Shown piece after piece: positions 50,804 through 62,240 of a stretch of 64,000 nt of DNA. The translations under genes were made by a program, and so were the position numbers. Where the stretch lies: contig NC_046677.1 in assembly GCF_003369915.1 (NCBI RefSeq), positions 23,020,913 through 23,084,912 on the forward strand, in the 5' to 3' direction. The notes under the pieces are model-generated. The model made no database searches. It was not told where the DNA came from and worked only from the letters and a program-made list of their open reading frames with translations. The DNA comes from Drosophila miranda (taxonomy: Eukaryota; Arthropoda; Insecta; Diptera; Drosophilidae). Within the stretch, counting starts at the first letter, position 1, and each line of letters starts with the position of its first letter.

Positions 50804-52910
50804 CTAAAAAATCCAACCGTAGTCCGGTGAAGGAAAGAGAGAAGGCGTGTGTGATGTAGGTGTTTGATTTCTACAGGCGACGGCGAGGAACTGCAGCAGA
50901 CGACATCTTTGCCGCACACTAGGCACGCTGCGACTGAACAGAATCTTCTTGTGCCAACAACAGAGTCCGAGACAGGCGTCCGAAGCATTTGCGGGGCTTC
51001 GGTTTCCATTCAGCCGACGTTTGCTTTCAATATTGAAAGTGAAATCTGGGCTCTTTGTGTTCCAGGATGGCGCAGGCGCCGACGTCATCTGGCTCTCCCT
51101 CAATTCTCTGTTTTGCTCGCCTCTTTCGCTATACGTATTGTTGTATACATATGTATGTGAGAGAGCACTACGTGGGTAAAAACTTATCAACAAGTTAGAC
51201 ATTTCGCAGTCCCACGCTCGTCGCTCGTCGCTCGTCGCCTGTCGGCACTCTGCCAGATTATAACTCATTCAAATGTTTTCACTTGACCCATTAATTTCTA
51301 CCCCGTTTTTGTTGCACCACTCATTGCTCATACGAGGCGTCATCTGGCCTGCACTCTATATTTTATATTCGACCGAATGATGGTCACGTACCAGCCCCGG
51401 AGTGCGGTGAACATTTTTTAATCACCCGGTGACGTGCTCGGGAGCTTACCCAACAATTGTCCAGGGAATATCCAGCCCCAGCTCCAGTTCCAATCTACCT
51501 CCAAGCGTCTTACAGTAGCGGTACTTCAGGGCTGAGGGGTAAGGAAAAAGAATATACATACATATGTACGTATTGATACATTATTGATGGATCTGTAAAG
51601 TGAGGTAGGATTTGATTGCTAAATAACAAGCACAAGATCCGCAAAATATTTAACTTATATTACACGGAATTTTGTGTGTGGTCTCTTAACAGTTAATTCC
51701 TCTATTAGTTACATGGTTCTATATAATATGTTATGTATAGGATATAAAAAGAAGCCTATAACAGCCTGGAAACCTTTTTCATAGTATATACATTATTAAA
51801 AATATTTACATATTTTCCTATCCTTAACCAGTAAGCTTTAATAATTGCAGAGAATCGAATATTCGATGAGCGGGAGCGGGAGAACCAAAGGAGCTCCTGT
51901 TCAGCCATGGGCCATGGTCAACCCATAATTTGCTGGTAATTTATCAAAATCTAGATTATTATCCTACTGATGGATTATGCTGTGTGTGTCGATTAGTATA
52001 TACCTCATATTCTGAGGGTTCCACTCGCCCACCGGCACCACCCCATATAGCCACCTCAAATCCCATCCCCCCTTCCTTCAGGTGAACTTGCATTTTAGAT
52101 GGACAATGACCAGATGTTAACATTTGTATACCCTGTACCTAGAGCAGACACGGCGTGTATGGTATTGTAGAGTCCGTTGGGGACACTTGGGGAATGCTTG
52201 GATGCCAGCGCCTATTCATATGTTCTTATGTGTGTCCTCTCAGAGGCGTCCGTTGGCTATCTCTGACGACCAATCACGCTCGCATGATCCGCTCTCTCGC
52301 TATCGGTATAGGAAAGGTTCCCCAATGAAAAGTGGAAAAGATAATAATTTGAAAAATGCACCCTCACAGTTAACTGTGCCTTATAATGCTTTATAATAAT
52401 CAGAGTTACGGTATCCCATAGTATATGGGATCTAGTATATGTATGCTTCTAACCTGCAGTTGTTGTTGCATTGTGCCAATTCAGAACTTCCACAAAACTG
52501 AGGCACGAAAACAACAATAAATTGGAAAGCAAACACCAACCAGGTTGTTGACAACATACACACACGCACACACACCACACGCGTGCACGTTCGCCGAGAG
52601 AGCCTCCTGCTCCTGCACCTGCCACCTGCCTCGGGGGGCGTCGTTGTTCTAATGGTAGAGACGGGGGCTGGCGGCCTGGCCCCATTTAATGGTTAGCGCG
52701 AAAAATATTGTTGTTATTGTGTTTTCCCTCATAAGTGGACGGTTGGCGCGGAGCGGCGCGGACAAGGCAAAAGCTCAGTCAGTCACACTTTGGCAGGCGA
52801 GGACGAACCACGAACTAACGGACTTTCCCTCTGGTTCTGGGGTCCAAAAATTGACCGACTACCCCGACTGGAACATGTCATAAGGTTTGGACAGAACCTT
52901 CGTGCAATGA
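50804..52910. other. Divergent upstream region of hoe2 and the myristoylated-protein gene
   Basis: The left part holds the untranslated start of hoe2, since an acceptor at 50804 implies an upstream non-coding exon; the GC-rich stretch at about 50900-51260 is the likely place. The right part should hold the 5' UTR of the plus-strand gene at 52911. A CA-rich microsatellite lies near 52556-52590. No coding frame is convincing. Confidence 0.45.
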
Positions 52911-54348
52911 ATGATGGGCTGCGGTTCGTCCATGGAGACGCAATCGAATCCTGTTGTGACAGAGGTCAGCACAGAATTCCGCCAGCAACAAAATGGTGCC
53001 GCTGTAACGGTAATTAGCCGCCATTTGGATTTCAGCACCAGTCGAAATCAATATCCGGTTACGTTACGTTCACAGAACATTATCGATGAATATGTACGAC
53101 TGGACGAACAGATCAGCAAGATGGAGGGCAGTTGTCCGGGACCCAGAATGGCCACCGCCGAGGCCTGGATCGAGCATCTGCAGGGCAAACATGATGCAAT
53201 GTTGGGTCTAGATGGCATGGAGGTGGCACAGCGTCGACAGGAAGAGCAGCAGGACACCGAAATGGAGGCACTAACCCTGTCCAGTTACCCTGCCCAGAAA
53301 CGGGACGGTAATCAAATTGTGGCAAACACGCCCACCAAAGACCTGGCCCAGGTAGGTGCTTCGAAATTAACACTATCAACAGCACTTCCCTCAAGCCAAT
53401 TATGGACCTCACTTCACTTTCCGGTTGTTGCAGCTTGCCTACAACCTCGGCGTGATTGGCGACGCACGTAAAGCTTCCATGCACGAGGATTTCTTTGCCA
53501 ATCTGAGCGAATCGGCGCTCTATTTGCTCAGCATTCGATACTATGGGGAACTGCTGGAGCACACCAAGGAGCGCCTGAAGACGCTCGCCGAGAGCTATGC
53601 GGAGCTGAACGAGCTGTATGTGAGGCAGGATGGGATCATAGCGTACATTAGTGGTGGCACCTACATGACCCGCCTGGAGGAGACCATCGACGAGCAGCTG
53701 GAGACGGCCCGCGATACACGCGACAAACTGGGCAGTACCTTGGAGCAGTGGCGCATCTGTGGACTCCTGCTCCGAGCAGCCGCCAACTCCTCCACGCAGG
53801 CACTAAAGCAGTGGCAACAGCTTAGTAGGATCATGTGCGTTGAAACGAATAGAAGAGTGATGAAAAAGAATTCATTCTGTGATCCATTTACGTATTTATC
53901 TTCCTTCTTTGCTACTGTAGTGATCCAAAACAAAAGCTGCAATGGGCGCTGGACTGCCGGAGTCTGCTCCATGCATCAATGATCTCCCTGGAGGCTGCTC
54001 AGCTGGCCCTGCCCCACGTGGAGCTCAAATACATGAGTCATCGCCAAGTGCTGGCCGTCAAACACTGCAACACCTACCTGATCACGGACATAGCCAACAA
54101 GGCACGGTAAGGCAGTCTAGTCTGTCCAATCTGATCGTCAATCATGCTCAATTCTTTCCAGTTACGAGCACACAAGCCGCGTCTTTTCCACCTACGAGGC
54201 CAACATGTCCAAGACGTGCACTTGGCTGTACGAGACATTCAACAACACGCTTCGCATCGACTTTGACAAGTCCGAACGCACTGTGTCCCGCTTATCGAAG
54301 ACACTGCGCGATCATCGCGCGGAGGTCTTCAGTACTGCGCGCAAATGA
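52911..54348 (+). CDS. Predicted N-myristoylated, mainly helical protein, unknown function
   Basis: The exons are 52911-53351, 53434-53834, 53921-54106 and 54162-54348. The phases join and give 404 residues. Two ATGs stand in tandem; the second, at 52914, starts MGCGSSMETQ. This fits the N-myristoylation pattern (G2, S6) with a palmitoylatable cysteine at 3, so I expect membrane anchoring and prefer the second ATG. The middle (about residues 150-290) is a long helical region rich in L, E, Q and R (HTKERLKTLAESYAELNELY). The C terminus is also helical, with conserved-looking aromatic and cysteine positions (TCTWLYETFNNTLRIDF). No enzyme motif is visible. The helical, sorting-nexin-like character suggests a scaffold or adaptor, but I do not recognise the family. 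It converges on mRpL24, with only about 76 bases between the two stop codons. Confidence 0.8.
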
Positions 54349-54424
54349 TACAACTCAACCATTTGATTGCTCACTTTGTGTTTGTGTGTTTTTTTACTTT
54401 ACTCTAATAAAAATAAGGATAGAG

Positions 54425-55438
54425 TTAGTACCAATAGGACTTGGCTGGCGTTCGTTCCTCTTTGATGCCCATTTCCTCCATAATGTCCATTTCGAAGGTA
54501 GACAGCTTAGGCTGGAAGGTAATCTCACCCACAACAGCCGCTACAAAAAACAGAAAATAACTATAGCAGAAGATGTTCTATATATAACGCCTAGAAGCTC
54601 CTACCTGGCGTATCTTTTTCGCGTTCTATGTAGGCATTTGGGGTTTTGTAGTCATGAGTCTGGTTGTTCGTCTCGGGGATGGGGATGATACGGCCCGATC
54701 GCATGGACACGCGTACCTTCTCGCCTTCCTCCGTGAAACGCCATTCGAATTCGGTTCCCAGCAGATCGGAAGGGTCCACCAAACGGATATCATTGAGGAC
54801 GTGCAGCGGAGCCTCGGACTTGATAATAATACCGGGAAACTCTTTCTCAGCACCCACGCGACGGTAATGCCAATTGAGCCCCTCCACAATTACCCAATTG
54901 CGTTCGGGTATCACCTGCGTGACAATACCCTGCTTTCCCTTATCCTTTCCCACCAGAACCTCAATGCGATCACCGCGGAAGAAGCTCCAATCCTCTGAAA
55001 GTTTAAACAAAAATGATTTCAGCAGTGTTTGGGGGGACATGTTTTATATATACTCACCAACTGGCTCGATCAACACCTTCCGCCGCATGGTGGCCGGCAT
55101 ATTCTGTTGACGGAACTGGCCTGTCCATGGTCGGTTTGTGGTGTAGCGGAATCGTTTTCGCTCCACAGTGCGTGGGAGGTAATTTTTTTCCCTAGGAGTT
55201 TGCCAATAGACCTGAATAAAGATAATTAAGAAAATAAATCTACATATGTATAATCTGGAATATTTTGAACCCGGCTATATTTCCATGCTGCTGTTACGTG
55301 AGACGCCCTCCACACTGAAGGGTGGTTGAGAGGAGACGAGAGAGTATTGCCTACCTGTTTTTTGCTGCGCTCAATGTACTCCTTGGGCAGATTGGAGAAG
55401 TTCTTCAATTTGCTGGCCAAAAACTGTGTTATGCGCAT
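54425..55438 (-). CDS. mRpL24: Mitochondrial large-subunit ribosomal protein L24 (uL24m)
   Basis: This is a component of the mitochondrial 39S ribosomal subunit. The exons are 55355-55438, 55058-55211, 54605-54994 and 54425-54540, totalling 744 bases or 247 residues, a normal length for insect mRpL24. The third exon holds the KOW domain: RGDRIEVLVGKDKGKQGIVT followed by VIPERNWVIVEGLN. This is the RNA-binding loop that defines the L24 family. The N terminus is basic and serine/leucine-rich, as expected for a mitochondrial targeting sequence (MRITQFLASKLKNFSNLPK). The C-terminal extension ends KSYWY. The gene is convergent with the 52911 gene and divergent from GGTase-I beta. Confidence 0.93.
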
Positions 55439-56141
55439 TTTGTAACAATTTAAAAAAATTTAATGTTTACTTAAACAGCTGACAGCGGACTGGTTGATCA
55501 AATATACGGTCTGACTCTCAGGAGTATACCATAATATACCGTCTCATTTTCAAAATATACCGTAAATGTAAATATACCGAATTATTCAAGTTCCTTCATA
55601 TTCCTCGTTTTTGATATTCCGTCGAATATTACTAGCTAGATAGAACCCTCAGCCCTGCCCACATAGGTTTATACCATTAACGATTCCATTTTCTACAAGA
55701 GTACTCTCTTTTCCGGGTTTTTTTTTTAATAAGGCTTAAACAAAAAGGTCAAAGTAGCAAAGCAGGTGCGCTAGTGTGACCCTCTGAAATATACCAAAAT
55801 ATACCGTCTCATTGATTGTGTCACTCTGGCACCACTGAAGCCGTGAAGAAGCAGCTGTTGTTGTTTTTTTAATTGTGCAAAACCCAGATAAAAATATCGT
55901 TCCCGCAGGGCTTATATTGCAATGCAAACCGGGTTGTTATAAATAAAAGGTAAACGCTAGACTATTTAAATGCGTACACGTGCCAGCGGACGGTCACTTA
56001 AAGCGCACTCTTGCTCCGAGCGTGTGCTCAGAGAAACTTCCGAGAAAAGGCCCAACGCCGCGCTTAGTCATATCAAAGAACACTCACTCACACACTGATA
56101 ACTAGTTCCTATCCAGAAGTTAATCAATATCAATAACCACA
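55439..56141. promoter_or_regulatory. Divergent promoter region between mRpL24 and the GGTase-I beta gene
   Basis: About 700 bases separate the two start codons. The sequence AGTGTGACC at about 55774 is the reverse complement of the Drosophila core promoter motif 1 (GGTCACACT), known to be bound by M1BP at housekeeping promoters. ATATACC repeats occur at about 55526-55582 and 55788-55807. This is the organisation expected for two constitutively expressed genes. Transcription start sites are not visible from sequence alone. Confidence 0.5.
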
Positions 56142-57829
56142 ATGTCCTACCACATAGATATGGAAGACAACAGCACAGAGCCGGAGCCCGTGCTGCTCTC
56201 GAAGCATGCCAAGAATCTATTGCGCTTTCTCAATATGCTGCCGGCGCGCATGGCATCGCATGATAACACCAGGTGAGAGACAGAGAGCGGTGTGGAAGGA
56301 TCATCGGAAATGAGTCCTTCCAGTCCTACATTTGCATTCATTGCTGTTGTCACACAGGAGCACCATAGTGTTCTTTGCCGTCTGTGGTCTAGATGTACTT
56401 AATTCGTTGAACTTGGTGCCACCGAAAATGCGACAGGACATCATCGATTGGATCTACGGCGGTCTGGTGGTGCCACGCGACAACGAGAAGCGATGCGGCG
56501 GTTTTATGGTGAGAAAACAAACAATACCCCCTTATCTTTATACGTGGACCAACGCCAGACACTGCGGCAGACCTTGTCGCATCTTCAATGCCCCCCGAAT
56601 GTATTGGTTTTGCGCTATTTTTTGTTTACTCCGGCTGAATATATACAATTCTCATTCTCCCAAAAAGAAACTAATTATCCGAGAAGACCCAGAAAGTTTG
56701 TTTTTGCGTCAAATATCATGATATTATATATGTGTTGGCATTCCTCCATTTGCGCAGCAGCTCGATTTACAACTCCCCCCCGCTCACGCTCTTCGTTTTT
56801 TATCACGCCAGACCTTATCAGCAAACCGTCAACAAGCACAGCACAGCCCACTTTGAGATAAATCAATTAATGGATCCGATCCCCTCTTTTCAGGGCTGTC
56901 GTGCTATGGTGCCGCTTACCGAGAATTCAGAGGTCTTGGAATGTATGCGGAAGTATCAATGGGGACACCTGGCCATGACGTACACCAGCATTGCAGTTCT
57001 GGTCACGCTGGGCGATGACCTGTCGCGCCTGGATCGCAAGAGTATTGTAGATGGTGTGGCGGCGGTGCAGCGGCCAGAGGGAAGCTTCAGTGCCTGCATC
57101 GATGGCAGCGAGGATGATATGCGGTTTGTTTACTGCGCCGCCACCATCTGCCACATGCTCGACTATTGGGGCGATGTTAACAAGGAGGCTATGTTCCAGT
57201 TCATCGAAAAGAGCCTACGCTATGATTACGGTTTCAGCCAGGAGCTGGAGGGTGAAGCGCACGGTGGTACTACCTTCTGTGCGTTGGCTGCTCTGCAGCT
57301 GAGCGGGCAGCTGGATCGCCTGCATGCTGCCACACTAGAGCGCATAAAGCGTTGGCTCATCTTTCGCCAAGTGGATGGATTCCAGGGACGACCCAATAAA
57401 CCGGTGGACACATGCTATTCCTTTTGGATTGGTGCCTCCCTCTGCATACTGAATGGCTTCGAACTGACCGACTATGCCAAGAACCGAGAGTACATACTGA
57501 GCACGCAGGACACATTGGTAGGGGGCTTCGCCAAGTGGCCCCAGGCAACGCCAGATCCATTTCACACGTACCTCGGTCTCTGTGGCTTGGCATTTACAGG
57601 TGAGCCTGGACTCAGTGCTGTGATGCCCAGCCTGAACATGTCTATGGCCGCCTATGTTCATCTACAGCATCTTCACGAAGTGTGGCGTTCCAAATCCAAT
57701 GAGGGCGAGGAAGACCACGATCTTACTTTATCCAGCGCCGTCCAGCAGCAATTGAAGCTGGTTGAAGACGGTGAAGCGAAAGCAACGACTGCGACTACCT
57801 CAACCTCGCCATTGATATCAGCACAATGA
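56142..57829 (+). CDS. betaggt-I: Geranylgeranyltransferase type I beta subunit
   Basis: This is the catalytic beta subunit of protein geranylgeranyltransferase I, which attaches C20 isoprenoid to CaaX-leucine proteins such as Rho/Rac GTPases, working with the shared farnesyltransferase alpha subunit in the cytosol. The exons are 56142-56272, 56358-56508 and 56894-57829 (405 residues). Family repeats are clear: GGLVVPRDNEKRCGGF, AVQRPEGSFSA, FSQELEGEAHGGTTFCALAA, and VGGFAKWPQATPDPFHTYLG. The zinc ligands expected of the family are D266 and C268 in VDTCYSFW and H318 in FHTYLG. The acidic/threonine-rich tail after about residue 350 (EGEEDHD, TTATTSTS) is variable in the family. The phase of the first exon and the conserved second exon support the start. 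Confidence 0.95.
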
Positions 57830-58126
57830 ATGAATGGGAAACCGGAAGGAATTCGCACAAATTCACACACTATTGTATTTATATTGACCTATTTTAGCCA
57901 CGCTTTTATATTACATATTTTATTGCAGAGTTCGTGGCGGCTGAAATCACGAACTACTGGCTTTATATAGGAGTAAATAAGTTTATTGTACAGCATAAAC
58001 TAATGTTAACATTTGGTATGATTAAGCCTAAAAGTAAATTAAAGCGTCCGATGCAGTGGCATGTATTTACAGAGCAAAACCTGTTCCATGTAGCCTCGAA
58101 AGCCTCCTCAGTTGAGGAGAGATCTC
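57830..58126. other. Convergent 3' UTR space
   Basis: This 297-base gap lies between the stop codons of the plus-strand GGTase-I beta gene and the minus-strand F-box gene. It contains AATAAAC-like signals (about 57976) and must hold both 3' ends. No coding frame is supported. Confidence 0.5.
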
Positions 58127-59370
58127 TCACACCTGCAGGAACAGCCGATGGTGCTGACTGGCTGGCAGATTGTAGCCCATGCTGGGTCGGTCCAGGTGCA
58201 CTCGTCCGCGCAACGGAGCCAGAACACGCTCGGTAACCAGAGGACACCGCTGCACCATCAGCGATTGCAGCCGGGGGCAGCTCTTGGTCAGTGCACTGCG
58301 GGAAAGGGACGAGAGAGCAGAGAGAGCGAGTTTTTTTGGAGGACTAGTAAACAAGAAAATCGCTGGGATAGAAGTCGTTCAGATTGTAGGCATTGTGGGC
58401 ATTATCCTGCCATGGCCGGTCGATGTAAAGCCGTCGCTGGCGCAGCGGGGCCAGAGAACGTTCCGTGACCCGCGGACAGCGTCGGATTAGCAGTGTCCTG
58501 AGTCGCAGGCAGTGTACTGTCAGAGCACTAGAAAAATATGCAGATGCGGAAATGTGCAGTCGGCAAGCAACCTCACAAACATACACACACACAGCGCTAC
58601 ACACGGACAAGTATACATTCACTAAAAACAAAATATGGGTAGAAGACCCACTACCCCATTTCTAGGATTACTTACTGCACTCCATAGTCGGAAATGGCCA
58701 CGCAGCCCATCAAATTGATGTGCTCCAGCTCCCGGCAATAGTTGCCGATCTGGATGAGCACCTGATCCGTGACACTCGGTGTATGGGCCAGCGACAGGAC
58801 GGTTAGCTTGTTGAGCTTGCGGAAGAATATGATCAGACAGCGCTCGCCAATGGCACCGCAGTGGGATATATCGAACTCCACCAGCTTGCTCTGATGCAAC
58901 GTCAGGGCATCCACGGCGCCGGTGGTTAGCCACTGGCACTTGGACAGTTTTAGAATCCGCAAGTCCTTACACTCCACTATAATCGGCTGCAGCGACAGAG
59001 CCGTAATGTTAACGCATTCATTGAGATTTACGGCGCAGAGACGGTGCTTATTATTGGTCAGTAATGGGAGCAGCAGATCATCGGTCAGCCACTTGCAGCA
59101 TGCCAGATGCAACACCTCCAGCCGACGGCAGCAACGGGCCACCACCTGGAAACCCAGATCAATATTTCTTGTATTGTTGCCGGACAAGTGAAGCTCCTGG
59201 CGCTTTTCCAACGCTGTCTCTGCAAAACGTCGCGCTGTTTGCGAGCAACAACGCAAATTGAATAGGTCCTTTAGCGACAGGTAAATGGACATATGTGGTA
59301 TGAGCACATCCTCCCAACAGATGTCGAACAGTTCGATGCAAGTTAGTGTTCTGTCCCTGTTTCCAGCCAT
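58127..59370 (-). CDS. FBXL15-like F-box/leucine-rich-repeat protein (proximal and distal 3' exon forms)
   Basis: This is the substrate-recognition subunit of an SCF ubiquitin ligase, by homology to human FBXL15, which targets SMURF1 in BMP signalling. The main exon is 58676-59370. It opens with a short N terminus and an F-box (IELFDICWEDVLIPHM, about residues 12-45), then leucine-rich repeats such as LEVLHLACCKWLTDDLL, LRILKLSKCQWLTTGAV and LEHINLMGCVAISDYGV. It ends at a donor in phase 2 (GTGCA|GTAAGT). Two downstream exons both fit that phase. Exon B at 58127-58295 gives 287 residues and ends LFLQV, like human FBXL15 (LQV). Exon A at 58344-58527 gives 292 residues with a different tail. 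ATG 59370 has a strong Kozak context (GCCATGG); an in-frame ATG at 59412 would add 14 residues. Confidence 0.88.
58344..58527 (-). CDS. Alternative 3' terminal exon A of the FBXL15-like gene
   Basis: An acceptor (TTTTTCTAG) begins TGCTCTGACAGTACACTGCC and reads ALTVHCLRLRTLLIRRCPRV, then TERSLAPLRQRRLYIDRPW, and ends DFYPSDFLVY with stop TAG at 58344. The exon aligns along most of its length with exon B (ALTKSCPRLQSLMVQRCPLV, TERVLAPLRGRVHLDRPS), which lies 49 bases further on. It lacks the LQV C terminus shared by exon B and human FBXL15. The two exons look like a tandem duplication used alternatively. Confidence 0.75.
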
Positions 59371-59412
59371 GGCCGCTAAGTGGGCTTCCTCCTCGACATG
59401 TAGACTGCACAT

Positions 59413-60715
59413 GCGTCCGATTACGTGATATCTCTTCACGCCAATTGCGATTTCTAGGCACCTCCTGTAGGCGATTACAACGTAATTCCACTGCGACCTT
59501 TGGTTTTGTTGTTTTTTCTTTGTTTACAATCTGAACAGCTGTTGCTTCAGTCACTCCGATACCATACTCGATGCTCGATGCCAGCCCACGCGATAGTCTG
59601 CTCTGCTCTTCTAGCGGTGGGAGTCTGATTTTAAGCGATGGTGACCTAAAATACTCTAACTCAAAGCAACGAACCAGAACAAAATTCGAATGTGTACATG
59701 TCCTGGTATATCCATCATACTCGCATACATACATACATTCCATACAGTTGCGCGCCCGTTAAGAGTACTAACACTTTTGAAAGAAGCTTGGCACCTAAAA
59801 TGAAGACAACTGTAATTTTGAATACCCTCATGATATATACGAATATAATAACAGGATATATTTATGTATGCACATGAAATGTTTCATAATTGACTTTATA
59901 TTAGAATAATTGTCCATGAGAGTATTCATGGTGCGACACGTATTTACATTTTTGCTTTGCATATTCCCGTCGGAAAGCGCGCGATTGGCAAGTGGTTTGA
60001 AATATATTTAAAACTAATTCCAAATATATGTATGCGCAATTTATTTTATTATATATATACATATATTTTCTTAGAAATTATATTTAAATATAACATTTTT
60101 TTAGTTAAAAAATTAAAAGTCGAGAACCGACGGCGTTTACATAATTTTTATAATTTATAATCAACCTGCTTAAAATAAGGAAATAAATGTGTAATTATAT
60201 TATTGTTAAATTTAATTTTTTGTAATACAAATCAAACAAATATCAGCTTTTATTTTATTTCCCGCGCCCTAGTTTACCATACCCCCACCCCCTGCCCATT
60301 CTTCATTTATTTTGTGGCGGTAGGTCAGTTCATCAAAAGACCCAAAAAAAGAACCAAACTCAAATTTCAGTTCTAGCGGCCAGCAATACTAAACACACAC
60401 ACGCAAAGTACGTGAGAATGAATGTGCTACACTAAAACATGCTGTAGGCAAATCAGAACCAGCTGGTTTAAGTCTAGACTTGAGAGAGTTCAAAAAATCT
60501 GAAAAAAGCATACAATCCATATTTTTGTCGAAACATATTGCGTGTGTACTAACACATGCAAAGATGTTCTCTCTGCGTTCTCTCTCTCTCATGATGACGC
60601 CTGCACTTTGTTTGTACATTGCTGAGCACTCGGCCATGGCATAAAGATAAAATCATGTCATTACTTTAATTAAAAATTCAATTATCCCATATTTTGATGT
60701 GTTTTTATGGTTAGC
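59413..60715. other. F-box gene 5' region and AT-rich intergenic DNA
   Basis: Promoter and 5' UTR DNA of the minus-strand F-box gene is expected near 59413-59760. Beyond that the sequence is extremely AT-rich (about 59780-60240), with TATATA runs and no convincing reading frame. Confidence 0.45.
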
Positions 60716-60834
60716 TTAGTCGTATATATATATAAAGTAAATATATATTTGTATATAAAGCAGATACGAGAAAGCCATAATCGGCCCGCCATCGGCGGTT
60801 GCAGCCAACAGCTGTATACGCCTCGAATCGTGCT

Positions 60835-60960
60835 TCAACCTCCGCAACCAGACTTCTCGGAGCGTTATTGAACCTCCGCAACGAATCTTCTCGGAGCGTA
60901 ATTGAACCTCCGCAACGAATCTTCTCGTAGCGTACTTAAACCTCTGCAACGCTCTTCTTG
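60835..60960 (+). repeat. Tandem repeat of about 33 bases, three to four copies
   Basis: The unit AACCTCCGCAACGAATCTTCTCGGAGCGTA(A)TTG is repeated at about 60838, 60870 and 60904, with a diverged fourth copy near 60937 (AACCTCTGCAACGCTCTTCT). Each unit contains TCTCGGAG-type dyads. The following AATAAA-bearing sequence (about 60995-61010) and the decayed gag downstream suggest the tail of an old retroelement. Confidence 0.65.
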
Positions 60961-61125
60961 CTTAAACTAAATTACTTAAAAGTTAATTTAAACTTCAATA
61001 AAATAAACCCTCAGCAGGGCTAGAGCTATAGTAGCAACTGAAGCTGGAGCTTGACATTGCACTTTTTTAAAAAATGGTTGAATTTTTTGTAAGATCATTT
61101 TACTCAAGTAGATTTGAGTGCTGCA

Positions 61126-62096
61126 TTAATCGGGTGAAGTAGTTATTGCAGAGTCCATTGTAGATTTCTTTGACAGTTGAAATTTTGAGATCCGCGTGCC
61201 ACATGCTTTCGAACTGGAGGATTTTGGCTTAGGCTTCAATTGCACATTGAACATGTTGAAGGGTTCTTGGGTTCCGTGACAAGTCATGCAGTGAACGAAT
61301 GTGGCTTCATGTCCATAGCTGGCCAGCATTACAATGATATAATCTTTATCCGTGGTATGGTGGAGATCCCTGATTATGATACGTATAAGATGGGGTGGTG
61401 CATTCACCGATCCTGAAGTGGCTCTGCAAGGTTCTGTAGGAGTTCACATCAATGCACATGATACGGAGTCCACCAGCAGGAGTTGTCTTCGTGTAGAATT
61501 TATCCATGGGAATTAGTTGGGATATTTCCTTTAAAGTGGCAGCAATGTTGCTCACTTTATGAAGAACTAATGGCGGTGGTTTGGTGGGTCGGGATTCAAT
61601 AGTAGGTGGTACTTGTGGGCTGCTTGTGCTGTGGGAGTAACACGTGAAGGGCCGGCAGCATTTGGTATGGTCGCTGCTGGCACTCGCACTCGTGTTGGAA
61701 CTCCGCACAGCTCATCATCAGTTGATAAATCCATTGCAGATTAAGATGGCTTTGCTTGAGGGAATTTAACAATTTTTTTGGCGGTGTTGGACAAAGGGCT
61801 GAGTGGAGCTGCAGGCCTTTTGCCTTGGTTCTTGAGTATTTCCTCGACAGCAGTTATATTGGAATTTAATGACTGAGCGGTACTTACTCGCTCGCTCTCT
61901 GACTCACTGGAGGAGATGACTGGATATGTCTCATCATCATTAATGCATAATACGATTTTTTGTAAGAGGCTCTGGTTGGACACACAATTTTGACTGTGCC
62001 GTCATCCTGATATTTTAATACATAATTATCAATTCCCATGAGGTTATCGCAGAACTTCCTCATTTTACTTGGCATAGGTAGTTTGCGTTGTACCAC
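61126..62096 (-). pseudogene. Decayed non-LTR retrotransposon gag (Jockey-clade-like)
   Basis: Several overlapping minus-strand frames (61884-62096, 61741-61983, 61346-61708, 61126-61407) together resemble the gag of Jockey-type non-LTR retrotransposons. The stretch GGLRIMCIDVNSYRTLQSHF followed by IIRDLHHTTDKDYIIVMLAS and FNMFNVQLKPKPK matches the layout of the PRE_C2HC-associated region that precedes zinc knuckles. Frame changes near 61380 and 61930 and a gap between the conserved blocks show it is broken. No zinc-knuckle block or reverse transcriptase remains downstream. Confidence 0.7.
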
Positions 62097-62240
62097 ATAT
62101 ATTATGGGGGGGGGCCTTACTCCTTCGGTTCATTAGTTCTGCCATACTAGCAGGAATTCAATTCTTTGAACTTGGTTAACAACGCACTAGATAACAAAAA
62201 TCCAAATTTAAATTTGGTTTGGTTTTTTTATTTCTGAATT

